Source: DASTFY01 sp963829955
GTDB lineage: Bacteria > Actinomycetota > Acidimicrobiia > Acidimicrobiales > Ilumatobacteraceae
Length of the DNA: 64,000 nucleotides
NCBI GenBank assembly: GCA_963829955.1
Contig: CAWHKS010000025.1
Location: 1-64,000, forward strand
Reading direction: 5' to 3'
Shown here piece after piece: positions 35,686 through 43,315 of the stretch (the first letter of the stretch is position 1; each line of letters opens with the position of its first letter). The notes beneath the pieces were generated by a model, which saw only the letters and a list, made by a program, of their open reading frames with translations, had not been told where the DNA came from and ran no database searches. A program made the position numbers and the translations under genes.

Positions 35686-37343
35686 CAGGTCATCGCCAGG
35701 TATCGGTGGACGAGGTGAACGGCCATGCCGCCCTCGCCGACGGCGGACGCCACGCGCTTCATGGACTCGAGCCGCACGTCACCGGCGGCGAACACCCCCG
35801 GCACGCTCGTCTCGAGGGCGAGTGGTGGCCGGGCCAGCGCCCATGGCTGGCTCCCTTCCATGAGCATGAGGTCGGGGCCGGTGATGATGAATCCTCGCTC
35901 GTCGCGGGCGACATCGCCGCCGAGCCAGTCGGTACGGGGGGACGCGCCGATGAACACGAACAACCAGTTGGTGCCCACGTCCTCCTTCGTGCCCACGGTG
36001 CGGTCGGCGAGGGTGATGCCTTCGAGGTGCCCGTCGCCATGGCCGGCCACCACCTCCGTCGTCAGCCGCACCTCGATGTTGTCCGCGGCGTGGATCCGCT
36101 CGACGAGGTAGCGCGACATCGACTTCTCCAGCGAGTCCGAGCGCACGAGCAGGACGACGCGCCGGGCATAGCGGGCGATGTTGAGCGCCGCCTGGCCGGC
36201 CGAGTTGGCCGCGCCCACCAGGTAGACGTCGTCGCCCTCGCATGACCGGGCCTCACTGGCGGTCGCGCCGTAGTAGACCCCGCGGCCGCCGAGGTCCTCG
36301 AAGCCGGGTGCGTCGAGCCGGCGGTAGGACACGCCGGTCGCCACCAGGACCGTGCGGGCGTCGAACTCGGCGCCGCCGTCGAGGTGCACGGTGCGGGCCG
36401 GCCCGCTCGCCTCCAGGCCGACGACATCGCGGGCCAGCACCATCTCGGCGCCGAACCGCTGGGCCTGCGCGACCGCGCGGTGGGCGAGATCGGCGCCGGA
36501 CACCCCCTTGGGGAAGCCGAGGTAGTTCTCGATGGCGGCGCTCTGGCCCGCCTGTCCTCCCGGTCCCTCGCGCTCGATGACGACCGTCTGGAGTCCCTCG
36601 GACGCGCCGTACACCGCCGCGGCCAGGCCGGCGGGGCCCCCGCCGACGACGCACAGGTCGTACAACGGCTGGCGAGCGATCGTCCGCAGCCCGAGGGCGT
36701 CGGCCAGGACGATCACCGACGGCGCCCGCAACGGCTCGCGGTCGGGGACGAGGACGAGGGGCAGGTCCGCCGGGTCGGCGTCAGCGGCGCCCTGGAGCCG
36801 CTGGGCCTCCTCGTCGTGCTCGAGGTCCAGCCAGCGGTAGTGGATGTGGTTCCGGGTGAGGAAGGTCTTGATGTCGTGGCTGCGCTCCGACCAGCGGTGG
36901 CCGACGACCCGCAGTCCACCCTCGACGCCGGGGTGTTCCTCCCGCCAGTCGCCGAGAAGATCGTCGAGGACCGGGTAGAGGCGCTCCTCCGGAGGGTCCC
37001 ACGGCTTCAGGAGGTAGTAGTCGAGACCGATGTCGTTGATGGCCTTGATGGCGACGTCGGTGTCGGCGTAGGCGGTCAGGAGGACGAGCTTGGCCTCAGG
37101 CGCGAGCACCCGAGCCTGTTCGAGGAACTCGACCCCCGTCATCTCGGGCATCCGCTGATCCGACGCGATCAGCCCCACCTGCCGGTCGCGCAGCGCGAAC
37201 TCGGTCAGGACCTCCAATGCCTCGGCGCCCGATGCCGTCCGGATGATCTGGAACTCGGCACCGTATTGCCGGCGCAGGTCGCGGGAGATGGCCTGCGAGA
37301 CCGCAGGATCGTCGTCGACCGTCAGGATTGCCGGTTTCGCCAC
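35685..37343 (-). CDS. Receiver domain fused to thioredoxin-reductase-like FAD protein lacking the CxxC
   Basis: 552 aa. Residues 1-125 are a response-regulator receiver (ILTVDDDPAV, phosphoacceptor D62 in ASDQRMPEM, and the YYLLKPW lysine). A thioredoxin-like middle segment (~150-225) follows, then a TrxR-type FAD/NADPH domain: DLCVVGGGPAGLAAAVYGAS, GGQAGQSAAIENYLGFP, VYLVGAANSAGQAALN and the terminal GVFAAGDVR. The redox CxxC, expected near GVYYGATASEARSC, reads GATA, so disulfide reductase activity is unlikely. GTG start preceded by GAGAGGTAGAG. Fused receiver/reductases of this kind are known. Coupled to the cNMP-histidine kinase. Confidence 0.88.
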   Translation of the reverse strand: MAKPAILTVDDDPAVSQAISRDLRRQYGAEFQIIRTASGAEALEVLTEFALRDRQVGLIASDQRMPEMTGVEFLEQARVLAPEAKLVLLTAYADTDVAIKAINDIGLDYYLLKPWDPPEERLYPVLDDLLGDWREEHPGVEGGLRVVGHRWSERSHDIKTFLTRNHIHYRWLDLEHDEEAQRLQGAADADPADLPLVLVPDREPLRAPSVIVLADALGLRTIARQPLYDLCVVGGGPAGLAAAVYGASEGLQTVVIEREGPGGQAGQSAAIENYLGFPKGVSGADLAHRAVAQAQRFGAEMVLARDVVGLEASGPARTVHLDGGAEFDARTVLVATGVSYRRLDAPGFEDLGGRGVYYGATASEARSCEGDDVYLVGAANSAGQAALNIARYARRVVLLVRSDSLEKSMSRYLVERIHAADNIEVRLTTEVVAGHGDGHLEGITLADRTVGTKEDVGTNWLFVFIGASPRTDWLGGDVARDERGFIITGPDLMLMEGSQPWALARPPLALETSVPGVFAAGDVRLESMKRVASAVGEGGMAVHLVHRYLAMT

Positions 37344-37404
37344 CTCTACCTCTCGCCAGCCCGGGACGGACCTTACAGGGCGGTGGCACGCCGCTGGCTG
37401 TGAC

Positions 37405-37418
37405 AACGGGCGCCCGTT
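37405..37418. promoter_or_regulatory. 14-bp perfect palindrome in a divergent promoter region
   Basis: AACGGGCGCCCGTT lies roughly midway between the divergent starts of the receiver/reductase gene and the LLM oxidoreductase. A repressor or activator site shared by both is possible; in GC-rich DNA such palindromes also occur by chance. Confidence 0.35.
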
Positions 37419-37477
37419 TGGGCTGTGGTCGACGGGCGATGTGGGTGGTCGGTCGTGCGGCAGGCCATGCTGCGCCC

Positions 37478-38362
37478 ATGCGGTACGGCGCCTTCTTCTC
37501 CCACCCCGACATCGGCAACGACCCGGTCATGATCCGCGACTGGGCGCAGGCCATCGACGGCGCGGGTTTCGACCGGGTGCTGGCCGCCGAGCACGTCGTG
37601 GGTGGTCACCCGGACCGCGCCGCCGGGCATCAGCCGATCCACACGAATCGGGTGCCGTACCACGAGCCCTTCGTCCTCTTCGGCTTCATGGCGGCCGTCA
37701 CCACGCGCGTGGAGCTGATGACCTCCGTGCTCGTGCTGCCCCAGCGGCAGACGGCGCTGGTTGCCAAGCAGGCGGCCGAGCTCGATCTGCTGTCGGGCGG
37801 CCGCGTCGCGCTCGGTGTCGGTGTCGGACGCAACTTCATGGAGTACGAGGCGCTGGACCAGGACTTCACCACCCGGGGCCGTCGCCTCGAGGAGCAGGTG
37901 GAGGTCCTGCGGCGGTTGTGGACCGAGGAGTACGTGACGTACGAGGGGCGTTGGCACCACCTGGACCGCATGGGCCTCAACCCGGGCGCCGTGCAACGAC
38001 CGATCCCCATCTGGATGGGATCGTTCCGCGGCGCCGTGGTCGACAAGGTGCTCCAGCGGACGGCCCGGATGGCTGACGGTTGGCTCCCGCAGTTCCCGCC
38101 GGACGACGAGTTCGCCGGCGTCGCCGAACGATTCTGGGGTTACGTGTCCGATGCCGGGCGCGACCGGGCCGAGGTGGGGATGGACTGCCCGATCACGGTC
38201 ACGCCGGACGACGATCCGGACTCATGGGTGCGCGCGGTCGAACGGTTCGAGGCGCTCGGCGCCACCCACGTCCGCGTGATGACCGCCGGCGGCGGCTTCC
38301 GCACGCCGCAGGAGCACCTCGACGCCGCGTTGCGGTGGCTCGAGGTCGTCTCGGGTCGTTGA
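37478..38362 (+). CDS. LLM class (F420-type) oxidoreductase
   Basis: 294 aa luciferase-like monooxygenase fold. N-terminal RYGAFFSHPDIGNDPVMIRDWAQAIDGAGFDRVLAAEHVVGG, then TSVLVLPQRQTALVAKQAAELDLLSGGRVALGVGVGRNFMEYEAL, the typical beta-strand 4-5 region. TPQEHLDAALRWLEVV ends the TIM barrel. Actinobacterial members usually use coenzyme F420, less often FMN. Substrate unknown. Start ATG 37478. Divergent from the two-component operon. Confidence 0.87.
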   Translation: MRYGAFFSHPDIGNDPVMIRDWAQAIDGAGFDRVLAAEHVVGGHPDRAAGHQPIHTNRVPYHEPFVLFGFMAAVTTRVELMTSVLVLPQRQTALVAKQAAELDLLSGGRVALGVGVGRNFMEYEALDQDFTTRGRRLEEQVEVLRRLWTEEYVTYEGRWHHLDRMGLNPGAVQRPIPIWMGSFRGAVVDKVLQRTARMADGWLPQFPPDDEFAGVAERFWGYVSDAGRDRAEVGMDCPITVTPDDDPDSWVRAVERFEALGATHVRVMTAGGGFRTPQEHLDAALRWLEVVSGR

Positions 38363-38378
38363 GCCGCGGTGTCGCGGA

Positions 38379-38747
38379 TCAGGCCTGCGCGGGCTCGCTC
38401 GGGGCAGGCGGGCCGTACTGGTTGGGACCGGGCGTCCCTTCCATCACGTAGAAGACCACGAGCACGATGAAACCAAGAGGGATCACGCCGAGGAGGAGCC
38501 ACCAGCCACTCCTGTCGGTGTCGTGCAGTCGGCGGATGGCGACCGCGATCGACGGAACGATCATCGCGAGGCCGTAGATGACCGCGAGGACGAAGAGATA
38601 GGTCCACGCCAGTATCAGAAGAAGGAGAATCGCAGTCACGATGAGGTTGGCGAGGTAGAACCACCAGTACTCGGCCCGACCGGCGCGGCCTGTGAACTGA
38701 GCGAAGCGTTCGAGAACGACGACCTTCCACCAGGTGATCAGCGGCAT
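38379..38747 (-). CDS. DUF805 membrane protein
   Basis: 122 aa. Classic DUF805 pattern: RFAQFTGRAGRAEYWWFYLANLIVTAILLLL, a second and third helix, RRLHDTDRSGWWLLLGVIPLGFIVLVVFYVMEGTPGPNQYGPP. Three or four transmembrane helices. Ribosome-binding site AAAGGGGGCGG before ATG 38747. Function unknown in the family. Ends 17 bp from the LLM gene, convergently. Confidence 0.9.
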   Translation of the reverse strand: MPLITWWKVVVLERFAQFTGRAGRAEYWWFYLANLIVTAILLLLILAWTYLFVLAVIYGLAMIVPSIAVAIRRLHDTDRSGWWLLLGVIPLGFIVLVVFYVMEGTPGPNQYGPPAPSEPAQA

Positions 38748-38809
38748 CCCGCCCCCTTTCAAGTCGACGGGACGCTAACAGTGCGTGACGAGCTGCGGCG
38801 CCGTGCCGT

Positions 38810-39742
38810 TCAGGTCGCCGATGCCGTGCGGCGCGCGACCGACACGCTGTACGCCCCGGGACGGGCGAGGAGGATGGGGTCGTCGGTGAGCCCGATGCCG
38901 TCGGTGACGCGGGTCGGATCGAACACGAGCACGTCACCATCGTGCTCCCGGTCGAACGCCAAGCCGGTGAGCTCCAGCCGGCCGAGCTCCACGACGGTCC
39001 GCTCGTCAGGCCACACCGCCGTCGGGTCGTCGATCGGGTCGTCGGCCTCGGCCACCGTGACCCGGAGAGCGAAGACGGCCGGACCCCGCTCGAAGCGCGA
39101 CGCCAGCTCTTCACGCAGGTAATCGGGCGAGCGGGCGGCCGCCTCCTCGTCGCTCAGGCTGTCCTCACCCTCCCCAGGGACGAAGTGGTAGCGGCCGTGA
39201 CGTACCGTGCCGTCGGCGGCCTCGAACCGGTAGGCGTGAATGCCGTGATAGGCAAGGGCGGCATAGCTGGACGGGATCGGGTGGGTGATCGCGGCGTTGA
39301 CCGCAGTCATGGCCTCGGGATGCTCGGCCAGGTAGGCGCCCACGCGGGCGAAGTCCATCTGTCCGGTCGCGGGATCGATCTGCCGCGCCTCGTTGAACGC
39401 CAAGAGATCCGCCGGGGTGCGGGCGAAGAAGGCCGGGAGGGAGAGGGTGACGAGGTCCGTCGTCGTAGCATCCGGCAGGTAGAACTTCACGGCCATGCCC
39501 CGGCCGTCGCGAGCCGCGTCGGGCGCTCCCGGATCACCGCTGCCGTTCGAGAAGCGGACATGGGCTCGGATGGGCGGGCCGGACAGGTGCGCCGCTCGAC
39601 TGAGCGCCTCGGCCCCCGCGGTCGGGAGGAAGGTCGCCGCGCAGAGGACGCCCTTGGCGTGAGCCGCTCGGTGACCGGCGTGCACGCCGTAGGCCGAGTT
39701 GATCGATTCGACCAACCTGGTCGAGAGGTCCTCGTCGGTCAT
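38810..39742 (-). CDS. Catalase-related heme protein (small catalase-fold peroxidase, SrpA-like)
   Basis: 310 aa, far shorter than true catalases (~480). The catalase core is recognisable: HRAAHAKGVLCAATFLPTAGA with the distal histidine, VRFSNGSGDPGAPDAARDGRGMAVKFYLPD, and YHGIHAYRFEAADGTVRHGRYHFVP. The C-terminal helical and flavodoxin-like domains are absent. Such proteins act as low-activity peroxidases or substrate-specific heme enzymes. ATG 39742. The reading frame continues upstream, but that stretch is the antisense of the next gene. Confidence 0.85.
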   Translation of the reverse strand: MTDEDLSTRLVESINSAYGVHAGHRAAHAKGVLCAATFLPTAGAEALSRAAHLSGPPIRAHVRFSNGSGDPGAPDAARDGRGMAVKFYLPDATTTDLVTLSLPAFFARTPADLLAFNEARQIDPATGQMDFARVGAYLAEHPEAMTAVNAAITHPIPSSYAALAYHGIHAYRFEAADGTVRHGRYHFVPGEGEDSLSDEEAAARSPDYLREELASRFERGPAVFALRVTVAEADDPIDDPTAVWPDERTVVELGRLELTGLAFDREHDGDVLVFDPTRVTDGIGLTDDPILLARPGAYSVSVARRTASAT

Positions 39743-39866
39743 TGCACGCCACCCTACGTGGGTCGCTGCTCGGGCGGCGCGGGTGCCGTTCAGGCTGGCC
39801 GACTCGTGGGTACCGCTGGCACCGGGCAAGGTGTGTGCCGGAGGGTGTGATGGGAGGAGGGAAGTC

Positions 39867-40574
39867 ATGGCAGAGGAGTTCGAGGACCGGGACCTGTCGG
39901 GAGCGACGTTCTGGGGTGTCGACCTCACGGGCGCGACGTTCCGGGACGTCAACCTGACGAACGTGACGTTCAAGGGCTGGCTCGTCAACGTCGACATGGA
40001 CGCCCTGATCGACCGGGTCGTCATCAACGGCGTCGATGTCACGGCCTTCGTGAACGAGCACGACCGCTGGTCTCCGGTGCGTTCGAACCTGCGGGCGCCT
40101 GATCCGGAGGGGATGCGGGCGGCGTGGGCTGCGCTGGAGGATGCCTGGGCGACGACCACCGCTCGGGCGCGCCAGCTGCCGGAGGAGAAGCTGCACCAGT
40201 CGGTCAACGGGGAGTGGTCGTTCGTCCAGACCCTGAGGCACCTCGTCTTCGCGACGGACAAGTGGTTCACCGTTCCGGTCCTCGGCGAGAGCTTCCATCC
40301 GACGGTGCTCCCGAACAGCGGCTCGGACGGTCTCGACTGGCCGGGCCGGGATCGCGCCGCTGACCCGACCTTCGCCGAGGCGCTCGAAGTTCGGGCCGGG
40401 CGGGCGAGGCGCTTCGGTGAGTTCCTCTCGACGGTGACTTCGTCCGAGCTGGACCGGATCGTCGAGGTGCTCGAGAACGGGCCGAACCCCGTGCGGGAGT
40501 GCGTGTACACGGTGCTGGAGGAGGAGTTCGAGCACAACCGCTACGCCCTCCGCGACCTGGCCGAACTCGAGTAG
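39867..40574 (+). CDS. DinB-like four-helix protein with pentapeptide-like N-terminus
   Basis: 235 aa. Residues 1-50 contain degenerate pentapeptide repeats (DLSGATFWGVDLTGATFRDVNLTNVTF). The rest is a DinB_2 four-helix bundle with histidines suited to metal binding (KLHQSVNGEWSFVQTLRHLVFATDKWF, EEEFEHNRYALRDL). DinB relatives include mycothiol-dependent and bacillithiol transferases; catalytic function here is unproven. Strong GGAGGAGGG 6 nt before ATG. Divergent from the catalase-like gene. Confidence 0.82.
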   Translation: MAEEFEDRDLSGATFWGVDLTGATFRDVNLTNVTFKGWLVNVDMDALIDRVVINGVDVTAFVNEHDRWSPVRSNLRAPDPEGMRAAWAALEDAWATTTARARQLPEEKLHQSVNGEWSFVQTLRHLVFATDKWFTVPVLGESFHPTVLPNSGSDGLDWPGRDRAADPTFAEALEVRAGRARRFGEFLSTVTSSELDRIVEVLENGPNPVRECVYTVLEEEFEHNRYALRDLAELE

Positions 40575-40623
40575 CCCATGGTCGTGACCGCGGGCACTCT
40601 CAGCACTCCTACGCTGCGGAGCA

Positions 40624-41106
40624 ATGAGGGAACTGCTGGCGCTGTCCGAAGGGTTGCCAACGCGCGAGGTCGAGGCCGGCCACGTGCTCGTGAGGGAGGG
40701 TGAGAGCTCGGGGGCGCTCTACGTGCTCGAGCGTGGTGCGCTGACGGTTGCGCGTGCTGGCGTGACCATCGCCGTGATCAGCGCGCCCGGCTCGTTGGTC
40801 GGTGAGGTCGCCGTCCTGGTCGGCGGCAACCACTCTGCGACGGTGACAGCCACCATTCCCTCCGCCGTCAGGGCGGCAGAGGACGGTGAGGCCTTCCTCC
40901 GGTCGTCGCCTGAGATCACGCTCCTGGTGGCCAAGGAGGTGGCGCACCGGATGCAGGGCCTGGTGGCCTACGTGGCCGAGCTCAAGGTCCAGTACGACGA
41001 CGGACCCGGGCTCGAGGTCATGGACGAGATCCTCGCCCGGCTGTCGGTGTGGCGCACGGAGGCCCTGGAGCAGGCCGCGGAGAAGGAACCTGACCCGCAG
41101 CACTGA
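40624..41106 (+). CDS. Single-domain cyclic-nucleotide-binding protein
   Basis: 160 aa. The cNMP-binding beta-roll is clear: VEAGHVLVREGESSGALYVLERGALTVA and APGSLVGEVAVLVGGNHSATVTA, where the phosphate-binding cassette GEVAVL is present but the usual R-S pair reads NHSA. No DNA-binding domain; a helical C-terminal extension follows. Role unknown. TACGCT 8 nt before the ATG suggests a near-leaderless promoter. Confidence 0.82.
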   Translation: MRELLALSEGLPTREVEAGHVLVREGESSGALYVLERGALTVARAGVTIAVISAPGSLVGEVAVLVGGNHSATVTATIPSAVRAAEDGEAFLRSSPEITLLVAKEVAHRMQGLVAYVAELKVQYDDGPGLEVMDEILARLSVWRTEALEQAAEKEPDPQH

Positions 41107-41127
41107 CCCCTCGCACGCGCGCGCGGC

Positions 41128-41604
41128 TCAACAGGGGTTGGGTTCATCGGATTTCACAACTTCGAGAACTGCTTCACCTTCGCCGACTGGGGACCCAGCG
41201 GCAGGGGTTTGAGCGACAACGACCCAGTTCGAGTCGATGACTTGGTTCCTGTCTTGGCCCGTCGCGTCTTGGCTGCGCGAGAAGAACACGCCAGCGCTCT
41301 GAATCGTGTCCTGCGCGACTTGGAGATTCAAACAGACGACGTTCGGCATCAAGGCCGGTGATGGCGTGGTCGGCGGGGACGTGGTGGTCGGCGGAGAGGT
41401 CGTGGTGGGTGGCGAGGTCGTGGTGGGTGGCGAGGTCGTGGTGGGTGGCGAGGTCGTGGTGGGCTGTGACGTTGCGGTTGGCACCGTGGAGGGTGACGTC
41501 GCGACCGACGCTTCCGGCGACGCTGAGGAGCCGCATCCGATCGAAATCAAGGACAATGAGACCAGGACGAGCCCAAATCGATTTCGTGCAGCCCAAAGAG
41601 GCAC
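41128..41604 (-). CDS. Lipoprotein with TTTSPP repeats and a PASTA-like domain
   Basis: 158 aa. Signal peptide with lipobox ISIGC at about residue 24. Residues 36-80 are a low-complexity Thr/Ser/Pro spacer containing repeated TTTSPP. The C-terminal part (PNVVCLNLQVAQDTIQSAGVFFSRSQDATGQDRN...VVAQTPAAGSPVGEGEAVLEVV) matches the PASTA fold that binds muropeptides in serine/threonine kinases and PBPs. A cell-surface role is likely. Confidence 0.8.
   Translation of the reverse strand: MPLWAARNRFGLVLVSLSLISIGCGSSASPEASVATSPSTVPTATSQPTTTSPPTTTSPPTTTSPPTTTSPPTTTSPPTTPSPALMPNVVCLNLQVAQDTIQSAGVFFSRSQDATGQDRNQVIDSNWVVVAQTPAAGSPVGEGEAVLEVVKSDEPNPC
41396..41467 (-). repeat. 18-bp tandem repeat within the lipoprotein gene
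   Basis: Four consecutive copies of an 18-bp unit (GAGGTCGTGGTGGGTGGC on the plus strand); the last is imperfect. It encodes the TTTSPP hexapeptides. In-frame length variation by slippage is expected. Confidence 0.9.
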
Positions 41605-41631
41605 CGGAGCGACAGTACCCGCGTCGCGACC

Positions 41632-41994
41632 TTAGCCGAGCAGCTTGGCCTTCTGTGCCTCGTACTCCTGGTCAGTGATCGCGCCACTGGCCTTGAGCGC
41701 AGCCAGTCGCTCGAGCAACTGGACCACGTCTTCCCGCGAGCTTGGTGGAGACGCCGGCGGCGCCGCGGGCGCTGCCGTGGGCACGGGCGGTGTCGATTGG
41801 ACCGCAGGAGGAGAGTGTTCGCTCATCGGGTGACCGCAAATGCCACACTTCCTCTTGAACGCTTTTCCCATGCGCCACAGGCCGAGCGTCGCGATGTCCG
41901 CTGTCGCGCGGCCCGCCTTGGCGCCGGCCGCGCCCATGCTCGAACGCGTGCACTTGGCGCAGTCTCGGCAACCGTATTCTCCGCGGCCGGGCAT
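41632..41994 (-). CDS. Small zinc-ribbon-like protein with C-terminal SHOCT domain
   Basis: 120 aa. Two N-terminal cysteine pairs (YGCRDCAKC and RKCGICGHPMSEH) could bind zinc. A Pro/Ala-rich linker leads to a SHOCT domain, VVQLLERLAALKASGAITDQEYEAQKAKLLG. SHOCT modules are short oligomerisation or targeting domains. Resembles the C-terminus of the PLDc_N/SHOCT protein elsewhere in the window. Confidence 0.75.
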   Translation of the reverse strand: MPGRGEYGCRDCAKCTRSSMGAAGAKAGRATADIATLGLWRMGKAFKRKCGICGHPMSEHSPPAVQSTPPVPTAAPAAPPASPPSSREDVVQLLERLAALKASGAITDQEYEAQKAKLLG

Positions 41995-42291
41995 AGGACC
42001 TCAGTTCAGACTGCACTCGCGCTCACCTCAAGATACGCCGCCGAAGGACTTCATGCATTGAGTTCGCTCAAGGCACGCAACCTGGACGGGACTCCGGCTA
42101 CGACGGGGGCTTGGATGCTCGATCGACCATCCGCGAGTGATTGATGGCGTGTGAGCACACCTGGATGGCAGCGTCGGGGTGGAAAGTGCACAGCCGCGGC
42201 CGGTCGCGCGTTGCTGGCCGTCGTCCTCCCATGCCGACGACATGAGGTCACGACCGGTGACGATCACCGGGGCTGGGCTGACTCGCAAGTC
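41995..42291. other. Intergenic region without a supported gene
   Basis: 297 bp between the SHOCT and J-domain genes. Possible frames here have shadow-like Arg/Ser-rich composition and lack ribosome-binding sites. It presumably holds the promoter of the SHOCT gene; no clear element was recognised. Confidence 0.4.
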
Positions 42292-42549
42292 TCACCGGGA
42301 CTTGCGCAACCGCTCGAAGGCCAGATTGATCAGCTTCATGCGGTCGCCTGCGACCTCCCGCTCGCCCGGGGCGGCACCCGCGACGTCCGGGTGCCAGCGC
42401 CGTGCCTCTCGGTGGTAGGCGTCTCGAAGCTCTCGATCGGTGACAGGTGGTTCGAGTCCCAGGATCTCGTCCGCCTCGGCATCGGTCATTCCTGTCGGTT
42501 CGCGCGACAGGCAGGAGCTGCAAACGCAGCGTCGGACCCGACTGGACAC
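42292..42549 (-). CDS. J-domain (DnaJ-like) small protein
   Basis: 85 aa if started at ATG 42549, or 65 aa from ATG 42489. J-domain helices II-IV are complete: DEILGLEPPVTDRELRDAYHREARRWHPDVAG with the HPD tripeptide, and MKLINLAFERLRKS. The optional N-terminal extension has a CVCSSC motif. A free J-domain would stimulate a DnaK-type ATPase. It lies downstream of the XRE-type regulator on the same strand. Confidence 0.75.
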   Translation of the reverse strand: MSSRVRRCVCSSCLSREPTGMTDAEADEILGLEPPVTDRELRDAYHREARRWHPDVAGAAPGEREVAGDRMKLINLAFERLRKSR

Positions 42550-42582
42550 CTAGCCGTTGGATCAGGTCGAGCTGTTGGGGTG

Positions 42583-43079
42583 TCATCTGACTCGGGGGGC
42601 GTGCGCGAGAACGGCCCGCCCCTCGGCGTCGGTGAGAACGCCCATGAACGGATTGTTCTGTCGCAGGTCGTGGTCGTCGTCGCTGCTCCCGATGAGCACG
42701 TCGATGATCGCCTCGACAGGCCCGTTGAGCAGCTCGCCCCATCGATCGAGCCAGACCGCTGAGCGAGGCGTCGGGTGATGCGCCCCTAGTCGGACGAGGC
42801 CGGCGCGTCCCTTGGCGAGCACGGCGTCGGGGTCGGCGGTGAGCTTGGCGGCGACCGCGATGCCGAGACGACGGCTGCGCTCAGCCTCGGGGCGGCGAAC
42901 AGGACCGACTACCGAGATGGCGCAGCCGCCCGCATCAGCCAGGCGTTGGACGACGGACCAGGTCGGTTGCTGACGATGTGTTCGTAGGCGGTGACGTTGG
43001 GTCGCGAGGTGGCGGCTCGGCGCGCCAGCTCGCTGGTCGTCAGGTCACTGCGCGTTCGGATCTCACGCACGACGTTCAC
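42583..43079 (-). pseudogene. XRE-family helix-turn-helix regulator, one frameshift
   Basis: From GTG 43079 the frame encodes VNVVREIRTRSDLTTSELARRAATSRPNVTAYEH, a typical XRE helix-turn-helix. Near 42966 it must shift (one missing base) to continue as PTWSVVQRLADAGGCAISVVG and then a ~100-residue C-terminal domain with AVWLDRWGELLNGPVEAIIDVLIG, ending at TGA 42583. HTH plus a domain of this size resembles antitoxin-type actinobacterial regulators. A perfect palindrome sits directly upstream of the start. An assembly indel is a credible explanation. Confidence 0.65.
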
Positions 43080-43089
43080 GGTTGAGACC

Positions 43090-43105
43090 GTATCGATATC
43101 GATAC
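43090..43105. promoter_or_regulatory. 16-bp perfect palindrome upstream of the XRE regulator
   Basis: GTATCGATATCGATAC lies 11 nt before the regulator's GTG and 14 nt past the tRNA-Leu 3' end. It is AT-rich relative to its surroundings and in the position expected for an autoregulatory operator. Confidence 0.55.
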
Positions 43106-43118
43106 AGTCCTCACGCGG

Positions 43119-43201
43119 TGCGGGCGGGGAGATTCGAACTCCCACTCCTTGCGGAACCGGGACCTAAACCCGGCGCGTCTGCCAGATTCCGCCACGCCCG
43201 C
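43119..43201 (-). tRNA. tRNA-Leu (anticodon UAG)
   Basis: 83-nt cloverleaf with a class II long variable arm. Acceptor stem GCGGGCG/CGCCCGC, D-arm TGGCGGAATCTGGCAGACGC, anticodon stem CCGGG-TTTAGGT-CCCGG with anticodon TAG, and T-arm GAGTTCGAATC. The genome encodes CCG, not CCA, after the discriminator A. Accessory genes lie on its 3' side, consistent with tRNA genes serving as integration sites. Confidence 0.97.
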
Positions 43202-43315
43202 GACGGTGGCAGCACAGCCTGCCACAGCGGTCCGCGAAGCGGTCCCGGCTCCGCTTGTGTCACAGGTGAGCGCGCTCCAAGGCCGACGGACATGACACAA
43301 GCGGGACGGAGCAGC

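Noticed and set aside
41306..41635. Plus-strand Val/Gly repeat protein across the 18-bp repeats
   Set aside because: Antisense reading of the TTTSPP-encoding repeat. The minus-strand frame has a signal peptide, lipobox and PASTA-like domain.
42151..42762. 203-codon plus-strand frame over the J-domain and regulator genes
   Set aside because: Antisense to both; lacks motifs, whereas the minus strand gives an HPD-containing J-domain and an XRE helix-turn-helix.
43119..43201. Integrated element ends at tRNA-Leu
   Set aside because: No integrase in the adjacent genes and no second copy of the tRNA 3' end was seen, so only an accessory-cluster hypothesis is reported.
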